From assembly GCA_905182985.1 (NCBI GenBank), contig CAJJDN010000014.1, positions 453,307 through 517,306 of the forward strand: a stretch of 64,000 bases of DNA, in the 5' to 3' direction. The notes under the pieces are model-generated. The model was not told the DNA's origin. It was given only the letters and a program-made list of their open reading frames with translations, and made no database searches. The position numbers were made by a program, and so were the translations under genes. This document shows, piece by piece, positions 46,361 to 60,183 of this stretch. Position 1 is the stretch's first letter; the number at the start of each line of letters is the position of its first letter. This DNA comes from Paramecium sonneborni (lineage: Eukaryota > Ciliophora > Oligohymenophorea > Peniculida > Parameciidae).

Positions 46361-48941
46361 TTTTAAAAAAAAATTAATTATTTAACAAAATTTTATAATT
46401 TATTTAAGTAATATATATGGATAGTGATTCAATTATGCCTATTATTCATTAAATGTATTTTAAACTAATCTAAATTATAAAGGCATGAAATTCACAAATA
46501 TCTAATATATAATATTTTATAAATTTAAATGATTTACTTTTATTTTGAAATTAATCTAAAAAAAATCTCTATTAAATTATATATTATTTTTAATATTTAT
46601 ATTTTAAAATTTTAACTCATTTTTTTATATTCAGAGATTATATTTTTATATAATATTTTTCATATCTAAAGCAATTAATCTTAATTATTAATCACTTGGT
46701 TTTTAAAACTTATTCTTCGATAATTGATTGAATTATTTTTAAGATAGAATGAATGTTTTTATATAATTTTTAATTTCAAAATTAGAAAATTTAGCAATCT
46801 AAATTAAAATTATACTATAGTACATTTTTTTTTAAATGAAGAAAAATAAGAATAAATTTATATAATTAGATAAAATAATTAAATTAAATATTAAAAATAG
46901 ACTTGCTCATGATAATTCGCTTGATCTTGATGATTTTCGTCTAAATAATAAAGATCATCTATTAATAAGATATAAGACTGAATTAAAATTTAATATCTAC
47001 TCAATAATAACCTAATTTTTTTTTAAGTTAAATTAGAACATCTTGTAGATAATATAAAAATTTTCAAATCTGATTAAAAATCCTTAAATTTTTATTTAAG
47101 CAATTTAAATTTGGTTTTATTATTTATAAAGTTAAAATTTTAGAACTATTAATAAATTAAACTTCCAAAACTTTTTGGATTGCCTGATAAGATGATAAAA
47201 CTTTTAGAATTTGAATGACTTAAAAAAATAATATAACCATTCCCACGAATGTATAATTATTACCCTACCTATATGAAGATATTACTATTAATTGATAAAA
47301 CCTTTGAAAAAATTGCAGTATGTATTACTTTCTTTTTGGCACAAAAAATGAAATTGTAACGTATCTGATACTAGATCCTTTTTAAATTCAAAATTTGTTC
47401 CATGATAGATATCTTAGTTAGAATATCATTACCTTCATATTTTTATTTAAATGAAAATAATTCATAATAGTATTATCTCTTATCTTATTACTTTAATGAA
47501 ATTTAAGTTCAAATATGCATTATGTATATTTGAAAAAACTTAAATGATAAAAGTTTTTTGATCCAAAAACTACTATTCCTGAATGTTGAATAAATAATTA
47601 AAACTTATAGAGGAAACTAGAATTTATTAGATTTCTATATTCTCAATCATGATTTAGAAAAAGATAGCATTTAAATAGTTAGAATTAATAAGCCAATACT
47701 ATTAAGTTTCAAATTGTTTAATGCTGATCTCAAAATGTTGTTTATGTCCTTCTAATATCATATTTTAAATGTTTATTAGTTTCTTTAATCCATTTTGGCT
47801 AAAACAATGTTACATCTTCTTTGAATTTGATCCTGTTAAATTTAACTTTTGTTAATTAATAGGAGATTGATCTAATTTATTTCAATAATTCAAAATTGAA
47901 TACTGTTTTTATATTCTTAATTAATACCTCTAATAAGTTTACTATATTTCTAATTAGGAGTATCATTGAATCATTTAAAATCCTATTTTTAATAATTCGT
48001 TCTTGAGAGTATTTATTTCAAAAAAATGAGAGCTTTAAATGAAAAAATTCAATTTTGTTTTGCATTTTGTTTCCTAATAATCTTAAGAATAGAGTTTCTA
48101 AAAATTCCTTCAAGTTAAAAAAAAATTATAAAAAATACCTATCTATTTTGAAAAAATTAAAGGGAATTTAAAATGATTTTTTATCTAAATTTTGCAATCC
48201 TTATTTTATCATTAAAAATAAACTTTATCATTTTTTAGAAGGATTTTAGACTAATCATCTTATATTTAAATTTTAATCTTTTTAACCTGAAGAATTAAAA
48301 AAAAAATATTATAAAAAAACTATCGGAATATAAACACTAAATCACCTTCAAGTAATAAAAAATTGTTAGATGTAATTGAAATTATAGATTGATTGGATTC
48401 AGGGTGCAATTTGAATGAAATTTGATTTGTAGATTTAATTATTTTGATTAAATATTAGAAATATATTAAATCAATTAACATTTATAAGTTTTATTATATT
48501 CATAATTAACAGAATTAAAGATATGAATCTATTTCTTCAATTATCACTTAAAACTATATAATTTTCTAAAATAATAACACTATCATTTTTTCGTATTTTC
48601 CATATGAGACTAATATAAAGTATATATTTAAATAATATTGATGTTATTTATAAAAAATTTGAAAATTTAAATTTAGATATACTGTTTTAAATTAATAGTA
48701 TATTGAATAACCTTAAATTCTGAAAATTTCGAGTCATTTTTAATAAAATTTTTGGTGAAAAATAAAAATATTTTAATAACTTGAGAATGTGTTATATATT
48801 TTGTTAATTTTTATATATTTATAAGAGAAAATGATCTAAAAATGAATTTATATAAATTAGCAATAATTTAAGAGTAAGAATAAATTAATTATTTATAATT
48901 TGTATCTATTAATTATATTTTTTTACAATAATATAATTTAA
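46361..48941. other. Gene-poor 2.6-kb region with decayed coding fragments
   Basis: The longest coding-free stretch in the window. On the plus strand, from 46836 (MKKNKNKFIQLDKI) to about 47220 and again from about 47250 to 48100, there are leucine-rich frames interrupted by TGA and frame shifts, e.g. LNFYLSNLNLVLLFIKLKF and LPKLFGLPDKMIKLLEFE. They look like remains of one gene, but homology is not recognisable. Beyond 48100 I see only AT-rich sequence. Confidence 0.35.
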
Positions 48942-49558
48942 TCAGTAATACCATCCTCCTTATCTATGTTGAGATGGTCCTTATTACATTTAAGTGTATG
49001 GATATCTAGGATCAATTTAATAATCATCAAATCTATGATCATATAGAGGAGGGGGAAACTATCTAAATTTATAAAATGAAATTTTACGTATTAAATTAAG
49101 GCATAGTCTAAGCACTTGGTTATGGTTTAAATTATGCTGGTTACTAAGTTTGATTAAATGAATAAATCAAAACATGCCAACCATTTAACTAATAATTTCA
49201 ATAATAATTACTTTGAATTCAAAAACTTTATCATCATTGTTATAATAACTGTATTGAGCATTTAACCCATTTTTATGTTCCCACATAAATACAAACCAAT
49301 AAGGTCCATACTTTCCATCTAATCTATGCTTAATAAAATCTGCTGGATTCTTATATTCTTATTATGTTCTGGAAGTTTTATAAAATTCCAAAATGTCAAT
49401 TCTCAATGCCTCATGAATCCCATATCCTTATTTAATTATCTACTACTAAATAAATTTATTACCTCTAAATTTTCATCATCATCAAAGCTTTTTGCCTTTT
49501 TTATTTGAGGTTATTATGCTTTATATTCTTATTGATAGTATTGTTACTGTTGATTCAT
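48942..49558 (-). CDS. Dynein light chain (LC8/DYNLL-like) with long Q/P tail
   Basis: ATG 49558-49556 (MNQQQQYYQQEYKAQ), TGA 48944-48942. Inferred introns: about 23 nt after DENLE, 23 nt after VFEFK and 25 nt near the C-terminus, all TAG. The core resembles the dynein light chain fold: GIHEALRIDILEFYK, NPADFIKHRLDGKYGPYWF, VFMWEHKNGLN, VFEFK-LNGWHVLIYSF. LC8-type proteins are usually ~90 aa; here a poly-Q N-terminus and a ~70-residue Q/P/Y-rich tail (PPLYDHRFDDYQID..., ending GGWYY) are added. Probable axonemal or cytoplasmic dynein accessory subunit. Confidence 0.68.
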
Positions 49559-49626
49559 TAATTAATGTAATAATAATAACAAAGAAATTCACTTGTTTAA
49601 GAACTGCTTAAATCTATTAATTAAGT

Positions 49627-51501
49627 ATGCATTCTAAATTATTCAAAAGTCAAATCAGTCTCTTACAAATCAAAATAAAGTCTTACATGAATTTTAATGG
49701 TTTTAATTGGATAATTAGATAAGAATACGAGTGCATGAATTAATGGAACCTCATCTTAAACTATTTCTAGATTAAAGATTCGAATATGATACGTATTTAA
49801 TACTTAACTTATTAAATTAGCATTAATGTTAAGTTAGAAAAACATCTCCAAAATTATGAAGAATTTAAGTCTCTATATTTCTAAAATGGAAAAAGTCAAC
49901 CAATTATTCAATAACTTAAATTATAGATAAACGATTTAGAATCTCGTTTAGAAAAATTATAGCAAACAGAATAATTTTCCATCATTGAAATTAATAAGAA
50001 ACTTGATCTATTCTAAATTTCAGAAGATCAACATATTTAATAATTTAAACTTATTGAAGATCACTAAAATTAAGCTATTTAGTTAATAGAGAATTTTAAA
50101 TAGCAAAATTAAGACTTTAAATAACTTTTATTAGAAAATTTAGATTAAGTTAATTAATAAAATTAATTAGCTGTTAATGATATCTAAGATAAGTTATTAA
50201 AATTAAATCATTAAATTAGTAATTAATAATCTTATCAAAACGATTTTACATTAAAAAATTAAAATATTTTAGAAGAACTTAATCTATTGAATAACAAAAT
50301 AATTTAATGCACATCACAAAATTCATATAATTAAAAAAATATAGAAATACTTTAATAGATAATTCCAAAATATGATGAATTGTTAGTTTCTGATAGATAT
50401 GTCAATAATTAATAATCTCTTATGAAAAACAAATTGTTATATTTTGAAAATTATTTAGAAAAATATTTTCCTTTATTTTTATAAGGAACCATCTCTGAAA
50501 CCCTTCATAATTGTTTGGAAGATAATAATCTCTATAAATTAGCTAAATTTGAAGAGAATAAATTTACTCTTTTGCATTCCGTCATTTTAAATGATTAAGG
50601 TATTCCTAATCTGGAAAAAAAAATTAATGATAGTACATAATATATAGAGAAATAACTTAAAAGAAATTAATAAGTAATTTAGAATTATGTCGAGAAATCT
50701 TAAATCATAAAAAATGATTAAATTAAGGATGTATAAAATGTTAAGGTTTAATAAGAAATAAAATAACATGTTTCAGACACAAAAAGTTTGCTTGAAAAAA
50801 ATGAGATCGAACATTTTATTGAACAATAACTTATTGAATTAAAAAAATAGATAAATCAAGAAATTAATTTTTTTAAAACAAGAGTAGAGTAAGTAGAAAA
50901 TAATTATAATATTTTACATTAACAAATGATTTCATAATTTGAATCAATTAAAATATAAAATAATGAATAGATTTAAAAAATTTAACAATAGTAATAAGAA
51001 TTAAGTGAATAATTTGTTCCGATTCCATTATTCATAAATGAAATTAATGAAATTTAATAATAGTAATAATTCAACATCTAAAAATTAAATTAATTTCTGA
51101 TTTTATAAGCTGAGATAAATTCACCTGAAATTTTATACAATGGCATTAAATTTTCCTAAGAACAATGTTAAGATATTTTAAATGAGTTGATAGATTAATT
51201 AAAAAATGAAAACGATTGCAACTATTAGGAATCTCCAATAAAAAAACTAAAATAATAATTAAATGTTGATGATAAAAGGAGTATTCGTACAAAAACAACT
51301 TCTTAAAGCGGAATGCGTAAAAGTATAAAAAGCATGTATAGTTCAAGTTAGACAAGGACTACGATGGATAAAAGAAAGTTTTATTTATTAGGTTCAAAAT
51401 TATAATAAGAAGTTTGTTAAAGTATGAATCTTTCAATTTTGTAACCAAGAAAAACAAATTCAAGAATTCTATTTTAAAGTAAGTTATTTGTAAAGGATTG
51501 A
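49627..51501 (+). CDS. Long Q-rich coiled-coil protein (624 aa)
   Basis: One exon, ATG 49627, TGA 51499-51501. Nearly all of it is heptad-like helix rich in Q, N, L, K and E (INDLESRLEKLQQTEQFS, IENFKQQNQDFKQLLLENL and so on), then a basic C-terminus (KRSIRTKTTSQSGMRKSIKS). No motor or other domain. Likely a structural or scaffold protein. Divergent from the dynein light chain gene (68 bp between starts). Confidence 0.75.
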
Positions 51502-51565
51502 AAACAAAATATTTAGAAATAATTTATGTTAATGATTAGTCAATAATAAATTAAAATAACTTAAT

Positions 51566-53095
51566 TCACTATTCAGAATCTATTAATTTAACTAAATCAC
51601 TGATTCCTTTAATAGAGCCTGTTGATATAAGCCACTCTCTAAAATTTCCTTGTATTGCATTTTGTAATAGTTTTGAATTATCATCTTTTAAATTGGCTTA
51701 TTTAATTTATGCTTGAATTCCTGCAAATAATTGATATCTTTCATAAACAGCTTTAATATATTCTGGGGGTGCTAATAATGGTAGAACAATTCTCTTAATT
51801 AATAATATTGATTATACTTATCATAATTGATAGGTTGTGTTAAGATTTTCTTTTCTGTAATTTCTTTAGCCATTTTATCAATATCAAAATTACAATTAAG
51901 AATTAATGATGCATCAATTGAACTAAAATGCTATTCTGGTAAAATAAATTTGCTGAATTCATCAATTGATTAAATTAGCCAGTCAATTCTATTTTATCCA
52001 ATAATGATAGGTTTTTAATATTTATCTCTACAACTCTTATTAATAGGAATCTATGCATCTCTTAAATTTTAAAAAGTTTTTTCTGTATTTGAATTATTTG
52101 GTGCTAATATAATCGATCTACAGTCTCCATAAATGATAGGTGGATATGATCCATAATAATGTATTGTTGAATCTATCGTGTTACTAATTTTAATATAATT
52201 AGATGAGACACAAATGATAGTCTTTTCACAAGATACAATACTAGTTATCATACGAACTGAAGCAACATATATTTAACAATTATTGCATTAACTTATTGAA
52301 AGAGTGTTTACAGCACAATCAATATAAATTTATGAATCCTCACATTATGTGATTTTAAGATCTTATCCAACATTACTTTTTATTGTGACTGACTTTACAA
52401 AACCACAAATTACAGAAGCTATGTTTATTTATAAAATAAATACAAAATTCAGGACATTAAACATTTTTTTAAATCCAATCTGAAACAATTTATTTGCCTA
52501 ATCTTTATTGGCGATCAAAAATTAATTAACTTATATTTTTTTATTCATTACTAAATATCAAACTTAATAAATTAAATTCTTAACTTGTAATAGTATCTGC
52601 ATTAGATGATATTAAATGTATCCAATCTTTGATGTTTTATTTTACATATAAAATAAGTTATTATGTATCATTTTATGTAGATTAGACTCTCGTAGTTTTA
52701 GCTCTTGGAGAATTTACTGGTGAATAAGAATTCATTGTTTATCTTTATCTTTCCTAATATTTTACATCATTTATATTGATATTTTCAAAAATTGAATGTC
52801 TTCCTACATGATTAAAATTTTGCAATTGTAAAAATAAGTTTAATTGTTTTATATCAACAGGCTTACGTTCTATTATTGGTTGATTTTCTAAGGCTAATTA
52901 GAAGAATGTGTAAATTATTTCACAATCAATAATTGATGACATATATTTTGATGTAAGGTCTTTAAATTATTCAAAAGTAATATTTGGAGTATTAATTTGA
53001 TTTAGAATTTAAGGATTTAATTTTGAAGGTAAGATGAAATGTTCAAATATGTTTGCTTTGATATTAAGACAATTTGAATCTGTGTTTATAGACAT
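51566..53095 (-). CDS. TBCC-domain protein (TBCCD1-like)
   Basis: ATG 53095-53093 (MSINTDSNCLNIKAN), TGA 51568-51566. The middle contains the C-CAP/TBCC beta-helix: SVTIKSNVGQDLKITQCEDS, AVNTLSISQCNNCQIYVASV, SCEKTIICVSSNYIKISN, YYGSYPPIIYGDCRSIILAP. The usual TBCC catalytic Arg region is not obvious, as in TBCCD1. The C-terminus (GNFREWLISTGSIKGISDLV) also fits TBCCD1, a centrosome/basal-body positioning protein in animals and algae. Convergent with the coiled-coil gene (64 bp between stops). Confidence 0.8.
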
Positions 53096-53272
53096 GAGGA
53101 ATTGTAATTTTAAATTTATTTTATATTTATTATAAATTTATATAGAAATGAACTTCTAAAGCTAAAATACATTTGTTCATTATTTATCTTATTCTTAGTA
53201 AATATTTAGTCAAATCTTTACTTTGGCAACAAATTTTGAGTTCCAAATAATCTAATTATTAAATATTTTAAT

Positions 53273-54392
53273 ATGATAACAGATGAACCAACAGTTGAAA
53301 TAACAAAAGAAGTCTTATAAGGATTAAAGATTTAGAAAGTTTACAAAGACTTTGTAATAATGAATAATTATTTAAAGCTCAGAGAGATTAATTCGATAGA
53401 TTTTTCATAGAATGGATAATTTTTGGTTGCTTGTGATGATTAAGTTGTTAATGTATTTGACATTGTAAACATGAAGTATATTATTTAAAAATGAATTTAG
53501 AAAGATAAGAACAATGTATAATAATACATAGGAGATTGATTTAGTAAAATTTACAAAAGATTAAACTCATATAATTTGTGTTACTAAAAATGAACCATGT
53601 AAATGATTAATTTTATTTAAGATGAGATTTGGCATTGGGCACTTGAAGAGAATCAAATTTTAAAGAAATTTTCTGGACACACAAAAATGTATTTGAAGTA
53701 ATATTATTAGTAAGAATTTATTAATTAGAAATATATAATCAAATAATTTTAAGTTGTAGTTGTGATGAGACTTTACGATTATGGGAATTAAATTAACAAT
53801 AAGACACATGTTATGCAGTTTTAGACATGAGTTCTAAACCAGATAATAAAGTTATAGGAGCTTTTGATAATACTGGGAATTCTTTTGGAATGGCATATGT
53901 AGATAAAGAAAATGGTCAATCTATAAATTGTGTTTAGTTATATTAACTTAGAAAGTTTGAATTAGGACCCTATTAAATAAAAAAAATATCAGGAACTTCA
54001 ATAATTTAGTTTAAGTTTAGTTCAGACAATTAGTTTTTATTATGTGTTTGTTAGGATGGTCAAATTATAATTTTAGATAGTTATTTATTAAATACAGTAA
54101 TCAAATAAATTTAAAGTAGTTATTTGAAATTCCAGGAAATGCAGATAGAATGAATATCAGTGTTTGTTTTACTCCAGATTCTAAATTTTTGATCACTGGA
54201 AGTAATAGTGGAACCTTATATATGATCTCAATATAGAATGTGAATAAAACATAAACTTAAACAGGATAATTGATTGCTAAAATAGAGGGACATCAAAGAA
54301 AATGTAAATTAGTACTATTCAATCCAAAATATTGTTGTTTAATTAGTACTTGTAGAAATCTTGTTGTTTGGACTCCAAATCAAATATTGTGA
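53273..54392 (+). CDS. WDR82/Swd2-like WD40 protein
   Basis: ATG 53273, TGA 54390-54392. WD blades in order: LREINSIDFSQNGQFLVACD, EIWHWALEENQILKKFSGHT, LSCSCDETLRLWELNQQ, SSDNQFLLCVCQDGQIIILD, TPDSKFLITGSNSG, GHQRKCKLVLFNPKYCCLIS and NLVVWTPNQ. Layout and ending match Swd2/WDR82, a subunit of the Set1/COMPASS histone H3K4 methyltransferase and of cleavage/polyadenylation complexes. Four introns: about 25 nt near 53476-53500 (TAG), 53599-53621 and 53689-53714 (both only in frame when ending AAG), and one near 54101-54120. Confidence 0.75.
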
Positions 54393-54419
54393 TTTATATA
54401 AAAAAAATACATTATTTTA

Positions 54420-55976
54420 ATGGATTAGAATAATTCTGAGGTAAATCATCAGAATCATTATAGCATTATGAATTCTGTAATAGTAATCTCGTGATTGAAG
54501 AAATTCCAGAAGACATTGAAAACTACAAAATTGTTAATTAGGAAGCAGCTGATGAAAATAAAATCAAGGTGACTCTTGTAATGTATAGTCTTAACTACAA
54601 TCTTAGGTAAACAACCAGAAACTCAAACAAGAATTCTTAAACGCAGATAACTTCTCAGCTTTTACTTAAGTTCTCGTAGTTTCCACTATCAGCCATAATT
54701 CATAATACGATGATCCTTTCTTCCACTATATACTTATGATGACAAAGTATATTCGAAAGGCACTCAAAAGAATGCTGATACCATCATGCATTAAATCCAA
54801 AGAGGAGTTTATTGTATTGTTAATCTAATTTAGAGATCAAACAAAATAATTTGTTTCAATGTTTCTACCAAGATATTAATATTGGATTTATCACCTCAAC
54901 TGGATAAATCAAATCTACTGGATTTATATATGTCCATAAAACAATTAGAGATTCTCTAATAAAGAAAATTGTTATTGATCAAAAATAAGAAAGAATTAGA
55001 TTGTTAATGCATTTCTTTAAAATTGAAAATATTATCAAGATACCATATGTATAATAAGATTACAAAAACTAATTCTTAAAAACAAATAAATTTAAAAATG
55101 AATTCTTAATTTTAAGTGAAGAAATAGAAAATCATTAATCTTTATTTCAAGTTTATAAATTAGTAGATGATTAAATTTATTATGTTAAAAGAGTAATCAA
55201 ATCTTTTTATATTTTTAGATACATTTAAGAGCTAATTTTATTTCATCATTCATGAGTGTTTTTAAGACAAAGGATGTTTACATAAATATTGCTAAAATTT
55301 TAACTTCTCTTTCGCATCCTAATGTAATTAGATTGTATGATTGGTGGATAGAAATATTGAATTTTTAACCTTATTTATTTATGCAGATTGAATTTTGCAT
55401 ATATCCTAGATATATATGTTAAGCTAAAAATTTGTTAAGTTATTCCTATTTTTATTTGAATCCAATGCCACATAAATAAAAATAGAAGCACATTCAAGAT
55501 ATTATTTTTTAAATAATTTAAGGTTTAGAAGTTCTAAAATTAAGAAAGATTCATCTAATAGATTTAAAACCTGAAAATATAATGGTAACAATAACTGTTA
55601 CTGGAGATTTATAAGTAATGATATTTTTGTAATTTAGGTTGTTCTTGCTGACTTTAATCCTTAAATAAGCAATCAACAATAATAAAGCTATTTAGAATAA
55701 ACATTCTAAGCTTTAGGCACATTAATTATGCATTTAATTTTAACATTTCCTGGAGATGCTACTCTAAGAGACAATTATATAAATCAATTCAAAAATTTAA
55801 AATTTGAGGAATCATTTAATCTTTTGGATTCTTTAGCATAGAAGGTTAAAAATAGAAATCGTGAATTTTCATTTCAAAATTATAAAAATTTGCTTTAAAT
55901 AGCTAAATCCATATTTACAAAATAAACTTTTCATGATTTCCATGAATTGAAAACCTCTTTTGAAAAAATCAATTGA
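54420..55976 (+). CDS. eIF2-alpha-kinase-like protein, probable pseudokinase
   Basis: ATG 54420, TGA 55974-55976. Introns of 20-26 nt (TAG) near 54442, 54569, 55193 and 55617. The N-terminal ~220 residues are unassigned. The kinase-like domain has FQVYKLVDDQIYYVKR, SHPNVIRLYDWWIE and FMQIEFC (a pattern typical of eIF2-alpha kinases), QIIQGLEVLKLRKIH, LIDLKPENIMV, and VVLADFNPQ. The catalytic HRD is replaced (HLID or LID before LKPEN) and DFG reads DFN, and the glycine-rich loop is weak. It is probably catalytically weak or dead and may regulate another kinase. Homology by eye only. Confidence 0.65.
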
Positions 55977-56032
55977 TTTATAATTAGTATATTCTATTAT
56001 ATATTTTATAAAAATAATAATAATTTAAAAAC

Positions 56033-59000
56033 TCATTTTTTGTTGTATTCTATGGGTAATTTCTCAAATTATAGAGCAATCTAAGAATTATATGAATAAT
56101 AATTACATCAAATTAATCTTAATTGAGAAATTTATCTAAGGCTTTTTGATAATTTGAATCATTTTATACTTTAGATAAAATATTCACCATTATGGTATCT
56201 ACAATTTTGATTGCATTGAGTAAATGAGGATTAGCATCTTTTGAATAAACATTTAAATAATGCTGCCAATCTGAATAAGGATGAAATAAAGCAACAATGA
56301 TAGCAATAGAAATATATTCAAATGAAGTTTATTAAGTTGACATAAGATGAGAATATTATGTAATATTACAGGATAAAATTGCAGTCATCATGATTGGAAT
56401 TAGTTTAAGATTATGTTCATAAGTACTAGCACCAGCATCAACTGATAAATCATCTTATTAAGCCATTCTAAAAATTAATCCTTTTAAATCATTTAAAAGT
56501 AACCAACATTTAGAAGGTATTTTATTTTTTAATATCTTTTCACATTTTTTAAAATAAATTTCTAGAGTTTAATCATAATTATTTCCACCTTTCAAAGGTA
56601 AAAAATTATTACATTTACAACCATTATTCTTTATTGCACATTCCCAAAATATTTCTTCACTTGATTTTGGTTACTCATCTTTTTAAGATTTTATTGCACA
56701 ATCTACACTTGCTTTTTGACAAGATGAATGAATTACTGTAAAATAAGTTACACTTTATAAACCATAAGTTTCTTATTTCTACATAGATAAAAATGCTTTT
56801 TCTTCTGGAATTTAATAAGGAAGAGAAAAAACATATATCCCTAATTAATTTTAACTTAATGAATAACCTTCTTTACAAGCTACACACTATAATCCTTTCT
56901 CAATTTATAAAGATTATATTTTTTAATTATAACTTGATTTTTGAAATTTCTTCTATATTTATTGTTTTTTATTTTTATAACTTTCTTCAAACTTTTAATC
57001 TTTATCCTTTGTTAGTTTATTTATTGTAGTTTTTAATTCTTATATAATATGTTATCCATCATCATTCTTTATAAAATTTATACAATCATTACAAACCTTA
57101 GATAATTCTTTCATCACTTAATTATGATTGTTTGAATGTTAAAATATTTATTACATGAATCCTATTTCATTTAATAACAATTAACATTCTCTAGATCCTA
57201 TAGCAACAGAAAATATAATTTTTAAACAACTTGCATTTGTTTCACTCCAAACTTCAAGTGATTAATTTTATAAATAAGATTCAATTGCTAATTGATATAT
57301 GCCACTATTTAATGTTGCTTCTCTTAACTTTTAATAATGAGTTGGAGTTGCATGTAATATTGATCCAAAAAAAGCTAATTATTGATTATTCCATTCAAAT
57401 TTAATGCTCTTTTTAAAATATTTAATTAATGCTTATATTGGTTCATTTAAATCTCGAATAATTAATGGAATAATTTGTATTAATGTTTTAGTTATCCTTT
57501 AAGTTGGATTTAATTCTAAATGATTAATAACTTAATAAAGAAGTGTTACACTTTCTTTATCATGGAATTTTAATTCAAATGGATCAATATTTTCACTAAA
57601 TCTTCTTCTCATTTAAGTTGTTTAAGTTAATAAATCATCGATAAAATCTAATAATTTTTCATTTTCATTTGGTTCTTATAAGTAAATCTTGATTAATACA
57701 ACAATCCCTTAACAATTAATAATTTATTGTTTTATTTAATTTGATGAATTACATAAAAATCTCATTATACCTACAATCTTTTACACTGTACTCATGAATC
57801 TCTTTCCTTCTTATATTAAATTATTAATTAATGTAAATAAGATTTTTAAATGTTAGGGTTCTATTACACTTGATATTTATTTTTCTAACTATTATTTTTT
57901 CTCATCTGCTAAACTTGGAATATAAGGCAAATCATCATGATTTCCAACACCTTATATTGAATAATTTATCTCCATTAAAATTTTTTATTATATTAATTCT
58001 TTAATTTTTTGTTTCTCTTTTTGAATTTAAGGGTCTTATTATGCATTGTTTATAGATAATATTTTTTATCCATTTTTAAATTACTTTGCTTTCTCAGGTA
58101 TATAAAATCCTTTATATACCAATTCTAAATCAAGACTAGTATCATTTACTATCCTTTCTTATATTATAAAATCAAATTGAGGTTCTAAACCTAAATCTTT
58201 TTATGCCATTTCTTTTAATTATTCCAATCTATTTAATTATTTAATATAATTTACGTTTCAAAATTTACAGATGAATATTCAACCTCCTTTTAATAAAATT
58301 ATTGATTTGTTTTGTATGGCCATATTCGAATTCTAAAATCTAATTTCTTAAATAAGAGATTATGAATCATTTATGAAAGTCTTTAAATTTATTGATTTTA
58401 TTGATTCTCATTTAATAATTATAAAATAAAGTATTTTAGAATCTCGAAATTATCATTAATCTACATATTCTAATATAAATGATTATATATCTAAATATAA
58501 TTTGAAATATATTACTTAATTAATTCTTGCATTATTTTAACCAATATGATTAAATAATTTATCTAATTCAATATACCATTTTAATTGATCATTACTTAAA
58601 ATATTCCAACATTTTTAAATCATTTCAAAACATTTTAATATTTTCTAAGATTCTAATTTTCTATAATTCTCTTTTATAAAACCTACTAAATATTCAACAA
58701 CTGCATCTCCTGCTGATTTAATTTTAATTTCATCAAAAAGTTAATAAAAAGAAGTATCATTTGTATATTACAATCCATTTAAAAATAAATTCAATCCTAA
58801 AATTTCATCAACTTTACAAATCCCAATTACTAACTCTCTTAAATTTTCTTAAACTTCTACATTTTCAATTAAAAATAATTAACTTATGATATTATCTTTT
58901 AAACATATACTTTCTACTTTATTATCACTCAATAATTATTAAATTTAAGTGATTTATACTTAATTTAATGTTTTTAAGATTGCTATAATAATTTCATCTA

Positions 59001-60183
59001 ATTTTAGTTCTTTGCATTTCATTAAAAATTAATTAATAAATTCCATTTTATTCTCACCCTTTAAATATAATTAAGCTTATAAACAGAACTCTCTGTATAT
59101 ATCCTCTCTAATTGCAATCTAATCTAAATCATTTACTTAATAAATTATTGTAGGTTAAAGTAATTTAATAGCAGTTTCTCTTTCTTTATGTGTGACATTA
59201 TTAGAAAAGTAAAGTTTACGTAATAAAGATTCACTTACATTCTCAGCTTAACATAGAACTCTTCTACTGCATTCTATACAATTTGAAAATTAACATAATT
59301 CTCTTTCTTCTTCCATTCCATTATAAAATTATCTAACACGTCTACTATACCTTTTTGATAATATAGCTGCTTAATTAAATTCTTTATAAGCCTCTTTCAT
59401 CATTTGAATCATTTAAACTTTAAACTTATATTATGAAATAGCATTATAATATTCCTTCAACTTTTCATAATTCTACTATTTCACTTATTCTAAATCAGAA
59501 ATTATATTATTTATTAATTGTACTTCTGATTCATTTGTTATTGCTTAAATATCAATTACAGGAGTACAAGAAAAAGTTATTTATAATTGTTTTCCTTAAC
59601 ATCTTGGACACTCCTCAACTTCCCTTCTAAAAGTACTACATATACAAATATTAGAATGTCTATCTATTTCTTGTAATGGATATTCTAATGTGATTGATTA
59701 TGCAATAATAGGAGGTTTAAGTTCTTAAGTAAAAGGGATTATTTCATCTCCTGGTAAATGGATTCTTATGCGTCCTTAAAATTCTTCTCTCACATCTAAT
59801 TAGATCTCAGATATTTCATAGATTTTCTGAAATTGATATGTAATCATTTTAGACCTTTATCCATTTTATATTGGTTTCTTTATTTATTCAATCACATCTG
59901 TATGTTTATAACAAGAAAAACAAGGCTACATCTAAAGGCAGTTGTATGTGAATTCTTTATCAAAGTATTTGTATATAAATTGAAAAAGTTCATTGTTTTC
60001 ATATTTTAATACATGATCAAGACAATGCTCAAAAATAGTATAATCTTTTAAACAAATTGCTAGATATTATTAATTAAAATCTGAGTAGATAATATCATTC
60101 AACTTTATATTCTTTGCTTATAGAATACGCCATCCAGCTTCTTAATCAATATCTACTAATTCTAATAATTCTTAATTATTCAT
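56033..60183 (-). CDS. Very large zinc-binding protein, possibly UBR4-like E3 C-terminal region
   Basis: ATG 60183-60181 (MNNQELLELVDIDQEAGW), TGA 56035-56033 after a 26-nt intron; about 1,370 aa. N-terminal cysteine pairs: CFSCYKHTD, then SNICICSTFRREVEECPRCQGKQ (zinc ribbon-like), then FSNCIECSRRVLCQ. The rest is mostly alpha-helical repeat. The order of CPRCQ ribbon, helical segment, EFCLQAQLYLKGEN, TSLDLELVYKGFYI and a long helical end resembles the C-terminal part of UBR4/POE/BIG, as I recall that family. The whole protein is far shorter than animal UBR4, and the UBR box is absent. Treat the family as tentative; the gene itself is well supported by one continuous frame. Confidence 0.6.
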
